Assembly (NCBI GenBank): GCA_028872015.1
Contig: JAGWLO010000015.1
Coordinates: 1 to 62,011, forward strand
Direction of reading: 5' to 3'
Length of the DNA: 62,011 nucleotides
Source: Burkholderiales bacterium
GTDB lineage: Bacteria > Pseudomonadota > Gammaproteobacteria > Burkholderiales > Burkholderiaceae_C
This document shows, piece after piece, positions 46,419 through 58,316 of the stretch. Within the stretch, counting starts at the first letter, position 1. Every line of letters begins with the position of its first letter. A program made the position numbers and the translations under genes. The notes under the pieces are model-generated. The model was not told the origin of the DNA. It did not search any database and was given only the letters and a program-made list of their open reading frames with translations.

Positions 46419-47102
46419 TCAGCCTCGGGAGGCCGCCCCCAGCGCCGCCTGCCAGGTTCGCAGCGGGATGTGGCTGCGCAGGCGCTGCAGCGCGCAGTCG
46501 ATCAGGGCCGCGTGCAGCACATGCCCCACGCCGTCGGCGATGTCCAGCGTGGCGTCGCCCTGCAGCGCGGCCAGGTGCTCGAACGCCTCGCGCGAGCCCG
46601 ACGGCGGGATCACCGCATCGGCCCCGCCATGGAACAGGTGCACCGTGGTGTGGCGCGGCGCGGCGTCGGGCAGCGCGACGTAGCGGCCGCCGAAGGCGAG
46701 CACGCGGCCGGCGATGCCGTCGCTCTGCGCGGCCAGCGCCAGCGCCAGGATCGCGCCCTGCGAGAAGCCGCCCAGCGCCGTGGCTGCGGGGCCCACGCCC
46801 AGGCGCCGCTGCTGCTCGCGCACCCAGGGCTCGAGCGTGGTCAGCACCGCGGCCACGCGGGCGGGCCAGTTGGCCGGGCCCAGGTCGCGGATCGAGTACC
46901 ACTGGCGGCCGCGGCCGCCTTCGTCGTGCGCGTGCGGCGCGTCGGGCGCCAGCAAGGCGGCTTGCGGAAAGGCGGCGCGCAGTGCCTGCGCCAGCGGCAG
47001 CATCGCCACCGCGCGGCCGCCCCAGCCGTGCAACAGCACGATCAGCTGCTCGGGCGCGCCCTGGGCCGGCAGCCATTCGATCGGAGTCTCCATCGCCGGC
47101 AT
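46419..47102 (-). CDS. Carboxylesterase-type alpha/beta hydrolase (YpfH-like)
   Basis: A 227-residue hydrolase of the phospholipase/carboxylesterase (Abhydrolase_2) class. QLIVLLHGWGG holds the oxyanion loop, LGGFSQGAILALAL the nucleophile elbow, FHGGADAVIPPSGS the Asp, and DGVGHVLHAALI the His. E. coli YpfH is the nearest known relative as I judge it. It follows dnaE2 by 46 bases and precedes yaaA, so it may be carried along in the same transcript rather than being functionally related. Confidence 0.87.
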   Translation of the reverse strand: MPAMETPIEWLPAQGAPEQLIVLLHGWGGRAVAMLPLAQALRAAFPQAALLAPDAPHAHDEGGRGRQWYSIRDLGPANWPARVAAVLTTLEPWVREQQRRLGVGPAATALGGFSQGAILALALAAQSDGIAGRVLAFGGRYVALPDAAPRHTTVHLFHGGADAVIPPSGSREAFEHLAALQGDATLDIADGVGHVLHAALIDCALQRLRSHIPLRTWQAALGAASRG

Positions 47103-47148
47103 TGTGCCCAGCGGCGTCGCCGCTGCGGGCCCCGCGGCGCGGCGGCCC

Positions 47149-50412
<3,264 letters not shown>

Positions 50413-50436
50413 GGCGGCAAGGCAGCAGAAGCCGAG

Positions 50437-50456
50437 AACTGTTTATTCATCCAGTA
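50437..50456 (-). promoter_or_regulatory. LexA (SOS) box upstream of dnaE2
   Basis: AACTGTTTATTCATCCAGTA fits the LexA consensus: CTG, ten bases, CAG, with the extended arms ACTGT and CCAGT differing at only one position from the palindrome. It ends 24 bases before the dnaE2 GTG. This predicts SOS induction of dnaE2 and possibly of the three genes after it. Confidence 0.7.
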
Positions 50457-50517
50457 CTCTACACGGCCGCGCCCGACCCGTGCGCGATCCTTGCGGCCGC
50501 CTGCGGCCGCAAGCCGG

Positions 50518-51342
50518 TCAGCGCTTCGGGCCTTCGGCCGGGTCGTTCACCCAGTAGTCCGTCCGCTCGTCGTGCCGGTGCGGTGCGGCCGGCTCGCCCT
50601 CGCGGTTCAGCGCCCGCGTCGAGTCGTAGGCGGGTGCGCTTCGGACCGCCTCGCGGCCGAGGTCGACGGTGACCGACTCCCCGGCCCAGTCCAGCGCCGT
50701 GACGTGCTGCGGCGCCACCAGCACCTGGTGGCCCAGCCACCAGTTGCTGGTGTTGACGACGACGTAGCGGATGGCCCAGGTGTCTTCGTCCACGAGCAGG
50801 CTCTCGACGTGCCCGATCTCGCCGTCGGTGGCGTGCAGCCGGTAGCCGATGACGGCCTGGCAGCTGCGCAGGTGCGGGTCGTCGTCGCGATCCCGCGCCT
50901 GCTGGCGGTCGTCGGCGGCGGCCAGCGCCTGCTCGCGCGCGGACGTGTCGGCGCCGTAGCCGGCATAGCCCGGCAACAGGCCGTACGGGTACAGCCCCAT
51001 GCCCCACAGGCCGCTGCCGCCCCAGTAGGTGGGGTAGCCGTAGTGGCCGAAGTACTGCAGCTCGTGCTGGCGCGACACCGGCAGCGCGGTGTCGATGTCG
51101 GGGCTGTTCCTGACCTGCTCGCGCGTGATCGCCACCGGCAGCACCCGGGCGTCCCAGGACGGCTCGTGGATCGAGATCGGCGAGATCAGCACCTTGCGGC
51201 TGGCCAGCCAGCTGCCGGTCTCGACCACCAGGTAGCGGATGACCCAGGCGCGATCGTCGAAATAGAAGTCCTTCACCTGGCCGAGGCTGCCGTCGATGGC
51301 GCCGATGGCGTAGCCCTGCAGATCCTTCATGCTTCGCAACAT
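50518..51342 (-). CDS. Protein with two PRC-barrel domains
   Basis: A 274-residue protein with two PRC-barrel-like domains: residues about 5-80 (YAIGAIDGSLGQVKDFYFDDRAWVIRYLVVETGSWLASRKVLI) and about 165-230 (YRLHATDGEIGHVESLLVDEDTWAIRYVVVNTSNWWLGHQVLVAP), which are near-duplicates of one another. A Gly/Tyr-rich linker separates them. No signal peptide; cytoplasmic. Such proteins are often stress or surface-adaptation factors of unknown function. The chosen start (MLRSMKD) follows GGGAG; the later MKD start is the alternative. Confidence 0.87.
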   Translation of the reverse strand: MLRSMKDLQGYAIGAIDGSLGQVKDFYFDDRAWVIRYLVVETGSWLASRKVLISPISIHEPSWDARVLPVAITREQVRNSPDIDTALPVSRQHELQYFGHYGYPTYWGGSGLWGMGLYPYGLLPGYAGYGADTSAREQALAAADDRQQARDRDDDPHLRSCQAVIGYRLHATDGEIGHVESLLVDEDTWAIRYVVVNTSNWWLGHQVLVAPQHVTALDWAGESVTVDLGREAVRSAPAYDSTRALNREGEPAAPHRHDERTDYWVNDPAEGPKR

Positions 51343-51576
51343 CGTGCCGCTCCCGGTGCCAGGCCGCAGCGGGTGCTGCGGCGCTGGCGGGCATCGTGCG
51401 CGGGCCTCGGGCGGGCTGTCGGTTCGCTGGCGCACGCTGCCGCGCAGGCAACGGGCGCCGGGCGCTGCGGGCTGACGCGCGGTGGTGCGCGGTGGCGCGC
51501 GATCATGCGGGCCGCGCCCGGGGCGGGACGGCAGGGCGCCGTCCCGCCCCGGAGGGCAGCGGTCATGCAGGGCCCG

Positions 51577-51909
51577 TCAATCCGGGTGGGCACCTTCGGC
51601 CTTGTTCTCCAGCACCTGCCCGGTCTGGGCATCCACGCCCACCTCGTGCGTGACCTTGCCCTCGCGGATGTCGAACGAGTAGCGCAGGCCCGTGCCGCCG
51701 GGCTCCTTCTCGAGCTCCTCGTCGGTGATCTTGCCGGGGTGCGCCTTCAGCGCGATGGCCTGCGCCTGGGCCATGGTCACCTTGGCGGTGCTGGCCAGCG
51801 CCTGGCCGCTGTAGGCCTGGGCGCCTGCGGTCAGGCTCAGCAGCAGGGCGGCCATCGCCATCGGGACGAGCGGCTGGCTGCGCAGTGATTGGAAGTCGAT
51901 GCGTTTCAT
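51577..51909 (-). CDS. Exported PepSY-domain protein
   Basis: A 110-residue exported protein: signal peptide (PLVPMAMAALLLSLTAGAQA) then a single PepSY domain (VTMAQAQAIALKAHPGKITDEELEKEPGGTGLRYSFDIREGKVTHEVGVDAQTGQVLENKAEG). PepSY domains are thought to restrain or modulate peptidases. It is divergent from the response regulator gene, with a PmrA-type box between them, and similar PepSY genes often accompany QseB/PmrA-type systems. It is therefore probably a regulon member. Confidence 0.9.
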   Translation of the reverse strand: MKRIDFQSLRSQPLVPMAMAALLLSLTAGAQAYSGQALASTAKVTMAQAQAIALKAHPGKITDEELEKEPGGTGLRYSFDIREGKVTHEVGVDAQTGQVLENKAEGAHPD

Positions 51910-51980
51910 GGTGGTGCTCCGGGTCGGACATGTCGGCCGGGCGTGATTGCCTGGCCGGGAAGTCATCCTAGGAGCCGCGA

Positions 51981-51996
51981 CTTAGACCAGTCTTAA
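51981..51996. promoter_or_regulatory. PmrA/QseB-type operator in the divergent promoter
   Basis: Direct half-sites CTTAG and CTTAA are separated by exactly six bases, fitting the PmrA box (CTTAA-N6-CTTAA) with one mismatch. It lies 28 bases before the response regulator ATG and 72 bases before the PepSY ATG, so it could control both, including autoregulation. Confidence 0.55.
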
Positions 51997-52023
51997 AGGC
52001 CGGGCCGGCAGACAATCCCGGCC

Positions 52024-52683
52024 ATGCGCCTGCTGCTGGTGGAGGACGACACGATGATCGGGGAGTCCGTGCTCGACCTGCTGCGCGCCGAGCACTACGC
52101 GGTCGACTGGGTGCAGGACGGCGCGATGGCCGACACCGCACTGCACAGCCAGACCTACGACCTGGTGCTGCTCGATCTGGGGCTGCCGCGCCGCGACGGC
52201 CTGGCCGTGCTGCGCGGGATGCGGGCGCGTCACGAGCGCATTCCGGTGCTGATCGCCACCGCGCGCGATTCGGTGCAGCAGCGCATCGAAGGGCTGGACG
52301 CCGGTGCCGACGACTACGTGCTCAAGCCCTACGACCTGGACGAGCTGCTGGCGCGCATCCGGGCCCTGCTGCGGCGCGCCGCGGGCCGCGCCGAGCCCGT
52401 CTACGAGCACCAGGGCGTGCGCATCAACCCGGCCACGCGCGAGGTGACGGTGGGCGACCAGCCGGTGCTGCTGTCGGCGCGCGAGTGGGCCGTGCTCGAG
52501 CCCCTGATCGCGCGGCCGGGCCTGGTGCTGTCGCGCGCGCAGCTCGAGGAGAAGCTCTACGGCTGGAAGGACGAGATCAGCAGCAATGCGGTGGAGGTGT
52601 ACATCCACGGCCTGCGCAGGAAGCTCGGCGCCGATCTGATCCAGAACGTGCGCGGCGTGGGCTACCTGGTTCCCAAGGTCTAG
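52024..52683 (+). CDS. OmpR-family response regulator (QseB/PmrA-like)
   Basis: A 219-residue transcription factor. The receiver has acidic residues VEDD, phosphoacceptor Asp51 in LLDLGLPRRDGL and Lys in VLKPYDLDEL; the C-terminal winged helix has LSAREWAVLEPLIARPGLVLSRAQLEEKLYG...NAVEVYIHGLRRKLG. Very similar in type to QseB/PmrA/TctD of betaproteobacteria. It precedes its histidine kinase by one base. Signal is not evident; polymyxin, iron or organic acid signals are options from relatives. Confidence 0.94.
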   Translation: MRLLLVEDDTMIGESVLDLLRAEHYAVDWVQDGAMADTALHSQTYDLVLLDLGLPRRDGLAVLRGMRARHERIPVLIATARDSVQQRIEGLDAGADDYVLKPYDLDELLARIRALLRRAAGRAEPVYEHQGVRINPATREVTVGDQPVLLSAREWAVLEPLIARPGLVLSRAQLEEKLYGWKDEISSNAVEVYIHGLRRKLGADLIQNVRGVGYLVPKV

Positions 52684-52684
52684 G

Positions 52685-54025
52685 ATGCAGCCGCCCGCTC
52701 ATTCGCTGCGCGCGCGGCTGCTGTGGTCCCTGCTGGCCGCGATCTCGGTGGCGGCCCTCGCGCAGGCGCTGGTGGCCTATCGCACGGCGCGCGCCGAGGC
52801 CGACACGATCTTCGACTACCACATGGCGCAGACGGCCATCGCGCTGCGCGATGGCCTGCCCCTGGACGCGCCCGGGGCCGCGGCCGCCACGGCGACCGAG
52901 CCGCAGGGCGAGGAGAACTTCGACCTTGTGGTCCAGGTGTGGGGCGCCGACGGGCAGCGCCTGATCCAGTCGGCCCATGTCGGCCTGCCGCGGCTGCGCG
53001 TGCCCGGCTTCTCGACCCTGCGCGCCCACGGCACCACCTACCGCGTGTATGCCTTGCCGGCGCGCGAGCGCACCATCGAGGTGGCCCAGGACATGGCGGC
53101 CCGCGACGAGATGGCCGGCGCGCTGGCGCTGCGCACGGCCGCACCCATCGCGGTGATGGCGCCGCTGCTGATGCTGGCCGTGTGGGCGGTGGTGGGCGCC
53201 TCGCTGGCGCCGGTGTCGCGCGTGCGCCGCCAGGTGGCGCAGCGGCAGGCCGACGATCTCGGCGCAGTGAGCGAGGCCGGCCTGCCCGACGAGATCCGGC
53301 CCTTGGTGCACGAGTTGAACCTGCTGTTCGGGCGCGTGCGGCAGGCGTTCGATGCGCAGCAGAGCTTCGTGGCCGACGCCGCCCACGAATTGCGCTCGCC
53401 GCTGGCGGCGCTGAAGCTGCAGGCACAGGCGCTGCAGCGCGCGCCCGACGAAGCGGCGCGCCAGGTGGCCGTGGGTCGGCTGACGGCCGGCATCGACCGC
53501 GCCACGCGGCTGGTCGAGCAGTTGCTGGTGCTGGCCCGGCAGCAGTCCCACGCGGCGGCCGGCTCGAAGGGCGTGGCCACGGCGCTGGCCGAGCTGGTGC
53601 GCCAGTCGATCGCCGATGCGGCGCCGGTGGCACGCGCGAGTCACGTCGACCTCGGACTGACGCATGCCGACGACGGCCGCCTGAACGGGCACCCCGAGGC
53701 GCTCCGCATCCTGCTGCGCAACTTGCTGGACAACGCCATCAAGCACACGCCCGCCGGCGGCCGGATCGACGTGGAGGTGCGACGCGAGCGCGCGGACTGG
53801 GTGCTGCGCGTGCAGGACAGCGGCCCGGGCATTCCGAGCGCCGATCTGGCGCGGGCGCCCGACCGCTTCTACCGCGTGGCCGGCACGGCCACCACCGGCA
53901 GCGGTCTCGGGCTGGCCATCGTCAAGTCGATCGCCGATCTGCACGCCGCGCGCCTCGTGCTCGACCGTTCGCCCGACCTGGGCGGGCTGCGGGCGGAGGT
54001 GCGCTTCCCGGCCGGGGGCGGATAG
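52685..54025 (+). CDS. Sensor histidine kinase paired with the response regulator
   Basis: A 446-residue kinase of the QseC/PmrB/TctE type. Two membrane segments (about 12-32 and 153-172) frame a periplasmic domain of about 115 residues. A HAMP-like linker follows, then H-box Phe-Val-Ala-Asp-Ala-Ala-His234-Glu-Leu-Arg, N-box RNLLDNAIKHTP, and G-boxes DSGPGIP and TGSGLGLAIVKS. Complete. It is one base after the regulator gene, so the two are cotranscribed and probably autoregulated through the box upstream of the pair. Confidence 0.94.
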   Translation: MQPPAHSLRARLLWSLLAAISVAALAQALVAYRTARAEADTIFDYHMAQTAIALRDGLPLDAPGAAAATATEPQGEENFDLVVQVWGADGQRLIQSAHVGLPRLRVPGFSTLRAHGTTYRVYALPARERTIEVAQDMAARDEMAGALALRTAAPIAVMAPLLMLAVWAVVGASLAPVSRVRRQVAQRQADDLGAVSEAGLPDEIRPLVHELNLLFGRVRQAFDAQQSFVADAAHELRSPLAALKLQAQALQRAPDEAARQVAVGRLTAGIDRATRLVEQLLVLARQQSHAAAGSKGVATALAELVRQSIADAAPVARASHVDLGLTHADDGRLNGHPEALRILLRNLLDNAIKHTPAGGRIDVEVRRERADWVLRVQDSGPGIPSADLARAPDRFYRVAGTATTGSGLGLAIVKSIADLHAARLVLDRSPDLGGLRAEVRFPAGGG

Positions 54026-54039
54026 CCCCCCTGGGGCGT

Positions 54040-54366
54040 GTCGTCGACCTGGGCGCCCCGGGCCCGGCGGCACCCGCCACGGGCGTGGCGGCATGGCCTG
54101 CGCAGCGCCCTGTCGGGGCGTGCGCCAGGCGTGGCGGCCCCGACTCTGCAGCGGGCCAAGCGGATTGCGCTGCACCTCGATCTCGCGGAACTTCGACTGG
54201 CCGACCTGTTCGGCGCTGCCGCTGCGAAGCGGCGCAGCACCTCGGCGACGTGCAGCACCGAGACCACCTCGGTCCCGGCGCTCGGCAAGAGCAGGCTGCA
54301 ACCACCCACCAGCAGACTCGTCCCGGCGGCAGCGGCGGCACGCAGGCAGGCGCGCACGGTCGACAT
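54040..54366 (-). pseudogene. Possible decayed or frameshifted small lipoprotein gene
   Basis: Weak call. On the minus strand a frame starting at 54366 begins with a convincing lipoprotein signal (RACLRAAAAAGTSLLVGGCSLLL), followed by GTEVVSVLHVAEVLRRFAAAAP, after which it becomes Arg/Ser-rich noise. In the other frame at just this point a sensible sequence appears (AEQVGQSKFREIEVQRN), suggesting a shift near base 54220. No strong ribosome site. The remaining 54026-54654 stretch has no other gene that I can see, only a plausible leader for the phosphoesterase. It may be chance. Confidence 0.25.
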
Positions 54367-54654
54367 GATTCGGCCTGCAGGCGCCACGGTGGCATCGCGT
54401 CCGTGCGATGGCGAACACCGGCGCCGGTCGAACCCGATCCAGGGCCGCTGCCCGCGACCCGGCCCGAGGACCCGCGCGCGCGGCGTGCAGGGCCGACATC
54501 GATGACGCCGCGCAACCCTTTGTTGAGATCCATGAAGTCGAGCGCGCTGTCACGCGGCGTTCATCTGCTGCGTGTGTCATCCTCGTCCGGCAGCGCTGCC
54601 GTGTCGCGAGACGCGGCGGCGACCGGCTCCCAGAAACTCGCACGAGGAACCGAC

Positions 54655-56313
54655 ATGACGAGAAACTCGACGGGCGCGCTGACCATCGTCGCCGCCGCCA
54701 CCCTCAGCCTGTTCGCCGGCGGCCCGGCGATTGCCGCCGACCACGGGGCCGATGCCGCAATGCGGACCGCGACCCCCATCAAGCATTTCGTGGTGATCTA
54801 CAACGAGAACGTCTCGTTCGACCATTACTTCGCCACCTACCCGAACGCGACCAACCCCGAGGGCGAGCCGCGCTTCCGCGCCCGCCGCGACACGCCCCGG
54901 GTCAACAACCTGGCGAACGCGAACCTGCTGGCCCGCAACCCGAACGCCACCAACCCCGCCAACGGCAGCGGCGCCGCCGAGCCGTTCCGGCTCGACCGCA
55001 CGCAGGCCGCCACCGCCGACCAGAACCACGCCTACACGCCCGAGCAGAAGGCCTACGACAAGGGCTCGATGGACCTGTTCCCGCTCTACACCGGCACCGC
55101 CAGCGCCGGCGGCGTCGGCGCCTTCGGCACCAAGGGCCAGGTGATGGGCTACTACGACGGCAACACCGTCACCGCGATGTGGGAGTACGCACAGCATTTC
55201 GCGATGAGCGACAACGCCTACACCGACACCTACGGCCCCTCGACCCCGGGCGCGCTCGAAGCAGTCTCGGGCCAGACCAACGGCATGCAGATCGTCGCCA
55301 GCAACCGGAACTCGTACTACGTACCCGACGGCCAGGGCGGCTACACGATGATCAACGACGTCGACCCCGCCGACGACGCCTGCTCCAACGCCGCCAACAA
55401 GGTGCGCATGCGCGGCAAGAACATCGGCGACCTGCTGAACGCGGCCCACGTCACCTGGGGCAGCTTCATGGGCGGCTTCGCGCTCGACACCGTCAACGCC
55501 AACGGCAGCACCGGCTGCGGCCGCACCACCTTCTCGCCCACCGTCAACGGCACCGTGACCGACTACATCCCGCACCACGCCTGGTTCCAGTACTACGCGT
55601 CGACGGCGAACCCGACGCACGCGCCGCCGAGCTCGATCGGGGCCATCGGCCGGAGCACCATCCCCGGCACCTCGACCCCCGAGCCCGCCAACCACGAATA
55701 CGACATGAAGTCGTTCTTCGCCGCCGTCGCCGCAGGCCACTTCCCGGCCGTGTCGTACCTGAAGGCACCGGCCTACCAGGACGGCCACGCCGGCTACTCG
55801 GACCCTCTCGACGAGCAGGCCTTCGCCGTCAAGGTCCTGAATTTCCTGCAGCGCCAGCCGGCCTGGAAGCACACCGCCGTCGTCATCACCTGGGACGACT
55901 CCGATGGCTGGTACGACCATGCCTATGCCCAGCCGACGAGTGCCTCCTACGACGCGAACGCGGACCAGCTCAACGGCCCCGGCGTCTGCGGCACGACGAC
56001 GCCGCGCGACGGTCTTGTCGGCCTGCCGGTGAACGGCCGCTGCGGCCCCGGCACGCGCATCCCCTTCCTCGTCGTCTCGCCCTGGGCGAAGGCCAACTTC
56101 GTCAGTCACACGCCGATCTCGCAGGCCTCGATCGTGCGCTTCATCGAGGACAACTGGCTGGGCGGCGAGCGCCTGGGCGGCGGCTCCTTCGATGCCACCA
56201 CCGGCAGCATCATGGACATGTTCGACTTCCGCCACCGTGAGCCGCAGCACCGGACGCTGATCCTCGACCCGCAGACGGGCACGCCGATGGAAGCGGAAGC
56301 GGCGGAACGCTGA
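54655..56313 (+). CDS. Secreted phosphoesterase (phospholipase C / acid phosphatase AcpA-like)
   Basis: A 552-residue exported member of the phosphoesterase family that contains non-specific phospholipases C and AcpA. Signal peptide (TIVAAATLSLFAGGPAIA), then IKHFVVIYNENVSFDHYFATYPNAT with the metal-binding Glu-Asn, AMSDNAYTDTYGPSTPG, the middle DIP/DMKSFFAAV region, VVITWDDSDGWYDHA and RIPFLVVSPWAKANFV. AGGA precedes the ATG. Probably hydrolyses phosphomonoesters or phospholipids in the periplasm. It begins 630 bases after the histidine kinase and is followed 14 bases later by the cytochrome gene. Confidence 0.92.
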   Translation: MTRNSTGALTIVAAATLSLFAGGPAIAADHGADAAMRTATPIKHFVVIYNENVSFDHYFATYPNATNPEGEPRFRARRDTPRVNNLANANLLARNPNATNPANGSGAAEPFRLDRTQAATADQNHAYTPEQKAYDKGSMDLFPLYTGTASAGGVGAFGTKGQVMGYYDGNTVTAMWEYAQHFAMSDNAYTDTYGPSTPGALEAVSGQTNGMQIVASNRNSYYVPDGQGGYTMINDVDPADDACSNAANKVRMRGKNIGDLLNAAHVTWGSFMGGFALDTVNANGSTGCGRTTFSPTVNGTVTDYIPHHAWFQYYASTANPTHAPPSSIGAIGRSTIPGTSTPEPANHEYDMKSFFAAVAAGHFPAVSYLKAPAYQDGHAGYSDPLDEQAFAVKVLNFLQRQPAWKHTAVVITWDDSDGWYDHAYAQPTSASYDANADQLNGPGVCGTTTPRDGLVGLPVNGRCGPGTRIPFLVVSPWAKANFVSHTPISQASIVRFIEDNWLGGERLGGGSFDATTGSIMDMFDFRHREPQHRTLILDPQTGTPMEAEAAER

Positions 56314-56327
56314 AGGCGCGCCCGCGC

Positions 56328-57722
56328 TTGCTGCACGTCCTGAGCCATCCGCGCCGGCGACCGGCGGCGCGCCGAGGTGCCGCGGCGCTGCTGGCGGCAG
56401 CGGCGGTGGCGGGCCTGGCCACCGCCGCGCCGGCCGCCCCGGCGCGGGGCGAGAACCCGGCGCCCCGCGCCCTGGTGCTGCCCGCGGTGCGGCCGCTGTC
56501 GGCGATGGCCCGGCTCGGGCGCTCGCTCTTCTTCGATCCGCGGCTGTCCGGCTCGGGCCGGCTGTCCTGCGCCACCTGCCACAGCCCGGCGCACGCCTAC
56601 GGGCCGCCGGACGCGGCCCCGGTGGCGCACGGCGGCAGCGACATGCGCCGTTCGGGACTGCGCGCCGTGCCTTCGCTGCGCTACCTCTACCGCCAGCCGC
56701 CCTTCAGCATCGGCCCCGACAGCCCGGGCGACAACGACCGGCGGGCCAGCCTCTTGCAGCAGGCGCGGCGCGCTGCCGACACCGGGCATGCACCCAAGAC
56801 CGCGGACCAGCCGCAGGCGGCGGCGGCCAACCTGGTGCCGCAGGGCGGGCTGTTCTGGGACGGCCGCGTCGACACGCTCGAGCAGCAGGCCGACGGCCCC
56901 TTGTTCAATCCCGACGAGATGGCGGCCGGAACCCCGGCGCAGGTGCTGGCGCGGATCGCGGCCGGCCCCTACGCACCCGATTTCGAGCGCCTGTTCGGGG
57001 CCCGCATCTTCGACGATCCGCGCCAGGCGCTCGCCGAAGCCCTGTTCGCGATCTCGCGCTTCGAGATCGAGGACCCGAGCTTCCACCCGTTCACGAGCAA
57101 GTTCGACGCCTGGCTCGCCGGCCGCGCCCGCCTCTCGGCGGCCGAATGGCGCGGCTATCTCGCCTTCAACGACCCGAAGAAGGGCAATTGCGCCGCCTGC
57201 CACCTCGACCGCCCGAGCCGCGACGGCCTGCCGCCGCTGTTCACCGACCACCAGTACGAGGCCCTGGGCGTGCCGCGCAACCCGGCGATCCCGGCCAACC
57301 GCGACCCGGCCTTCTTCGACCTCGGCCTGTGCGGCCCGCTCCGCCACGACCTCGGGGCGCAGACGCGCTATTGCGGCATGTTCCCCACGCCCAGCCTGCG
57401 CAACGTGGCGACGCGGCGCGTCTACTTCCACAACGGCGTCTTCCATTCGCTGCGCGAGGTGCTGGACTGGTACGCCGGGCGCGACCTGCAGCCGCAGCGC
57501 TTCTACCCGCGCGGCGCCGACGGCCGCGTCGTCGCGTACGACGACCTGCCGCCGCAGGACCGCGCCAACGTCGACCACAGCGACGCGCCTTTCGACCGCC
57601 GCCGCGGCGACGCCCCGGCGCTCGACGAGGCCGACATCGACGACCTGATCGCCTTTCTCGGCACGCTCACCGATGCCACTGCCGGGCCACGGGGACGCGC
57701 TGATCAGCGCACGTCGCGTTGA
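56328..57722 (+). CDS. Exported di-heme cytochrome c peroxidase-like protein (MauG/CcpA family)
   Basis: A 464-residue periplasmic protein with two heme c sites: CATCH (residues 81-85) and CAACH (about 286-290), in a bacterial cytochrome c peroxidase layout (LGRSLFFDPRLSGSGRLSCATCH...FWDGRVDTLEQQADGP...NVATRRVYFHNGVFHSLREVLDWYA). Arg-rich signal (HPRRRPAARRGAAALLAAAAVAGLATAAPA). The start is TTG at 56328, 14 bases after the phosphoesterase stop; no ATG fits. Either a hydrogen peroxide reductase or a MauG-like oxidase acting on a partner protein; pairing with the phosphoesterase suggests cotranscription. Confidence 0.87.
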   Translation: MLHVLSHPRRRPAARRGAAALLAAAAVAGLATAAPAAPARGENPAPRALVLPAVRPLSAMARLGRSLFFDPRLSGSGRLSCATCHSPAHAYGPPDAAPVAHGGSDMRRSGLRAVPSLRYLYRQPPFSIGPDSPGDNDRRASLLQQARRAADTGHAPKTADQPQAAAANLVPQGGLFWDGRVDTLEQQADGPLFNPDEMAAGTPAQVLARIAAGPYAPDFERLFGARIFDDPRQALAEALFAISRFEIEDPSFHPFTSKFDAWLAGRARLSAAEWRGYLAFNDPKKGNCAACHLDRPSRDGLPPLFTDHQYEALGVPRNPAIPANRDPAFFDLGLCGPLRHDLGAQTRYCGMFPTPSLRNVATRRVYFHNGVFHSLREVLDWYAGRDLQPQRFYPRGADGRVVAYDDLPPQDRANVDHSDAPFDRRRGDAPALDEADIDDLIAFLGTLTDATAGPRGRADQRTSR

Positions 57723-57740
57723 GCACGAGGCCGGCGCCAG

Positions 57741-58265
57741 GTGGTGGGCGAGCGACGCAAACGCCGGCGTCAAAGCGTCTCGATCGCCGCAGTCGCTCAC
57801 AAGCGGGCCTTGGCACCGCACGTGGACAAGCGGCTGGCCGCCGGCAGGCCACACAAAACCGTCAGCCTGGAGATGGCCATCGTGCGGCGGGCTTGAACCT
57901 GTGCGCCACGCGTTGGTGCGACGTAGGCGGTGTGACCAGGCTCGAGCAGGCACCGCGGATCTCGCTGCGGCCGCTCGCCGAACACCAGCGGGAACTGCGG
58001 CCAATCGGCTGGCAGCGGCAGGACCGGCTGCTACCGAAGCTGCCCGGCCACCTGGCGCGCATGGCGCTGTTGGCCCTGGACACCGGTGCGCGCGACGGGA
58101 TGGTTTGCAGTCTGAGCTGGGCCTGGGAGCTCCAAATGCCGAAGTTGGGTGTCAGCGTCCTCGAAGTGCCCGCGGCCAACGTCAAGGGACGGCGCTCATC
58201 AAGGCCGACAGCGGTGGGGCACGAGTCCCGCAAAAGTCCAGCAAAGGTCCCGCGGCAAAGAAAGA
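57741..58265 (+). pseudogene. Remnant of a tyrosine-type integrase (frameshift and internal deletion)
   Basis: Fragments of a site-specific recombinase. The first part (HVDKRLAAGRPHKTVSLEMAIVRRA) ends in a stop at 57893, and continues in another frame as LNLCATRWCDVGGVTRLEQAPRISLRP, HLARMALLALDTGARDGMVCSLSWAWEL and VLEVPAANVKGRR. That is the central core of the family, with the first catalytic Arg. The next stretch jumps to SRKSPAKVPR, a typical C-terminus, so the region with the second His-x-x-Arg and the Tyr is gone. The encoded enzyme cannot be active. Lies beside an attachment-site-like structure. Confidence 0.7.
58224..58253 (+). repeat. Left group of phased GTCC repeats (integrase arm-type site)
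   Basis: Three copies of a GTCC(C/A)GC unit start at 58225, 58236 and 58247, exactly 11 bases apart, just about one DNA turn. The 16-base AGTCCCGCAAAAGTCC recurs unchanged at 58455. Such direct repeats beside an integrase gene fit arm-type binding sites. They overlap the end of the integrase remnant. Confidence 0.6.
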
Positions 58266-58296
58266 ACGGGCTGGACGCCGAGGCATCCAACCCGTT
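58257..58296 (-). terminator. Rho-independent terminator of the tRNA-like gene
   Basis: On the minus strand the inverted repeat AACGGG..GGATGC / GCGTCC..CCCGTT, a stem of about 12 pairs with a 2-base internal mismatch and one G-U, is followed by TTCTTTCTTT. It lies 20 bases after the CCA end of the tRNA-like sequence, as expected for a tRNA transcription unit. Confidence 0.7.
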
Positions 58297-58316
58297 GATC
58301 CAGAACCTGAATTTTC

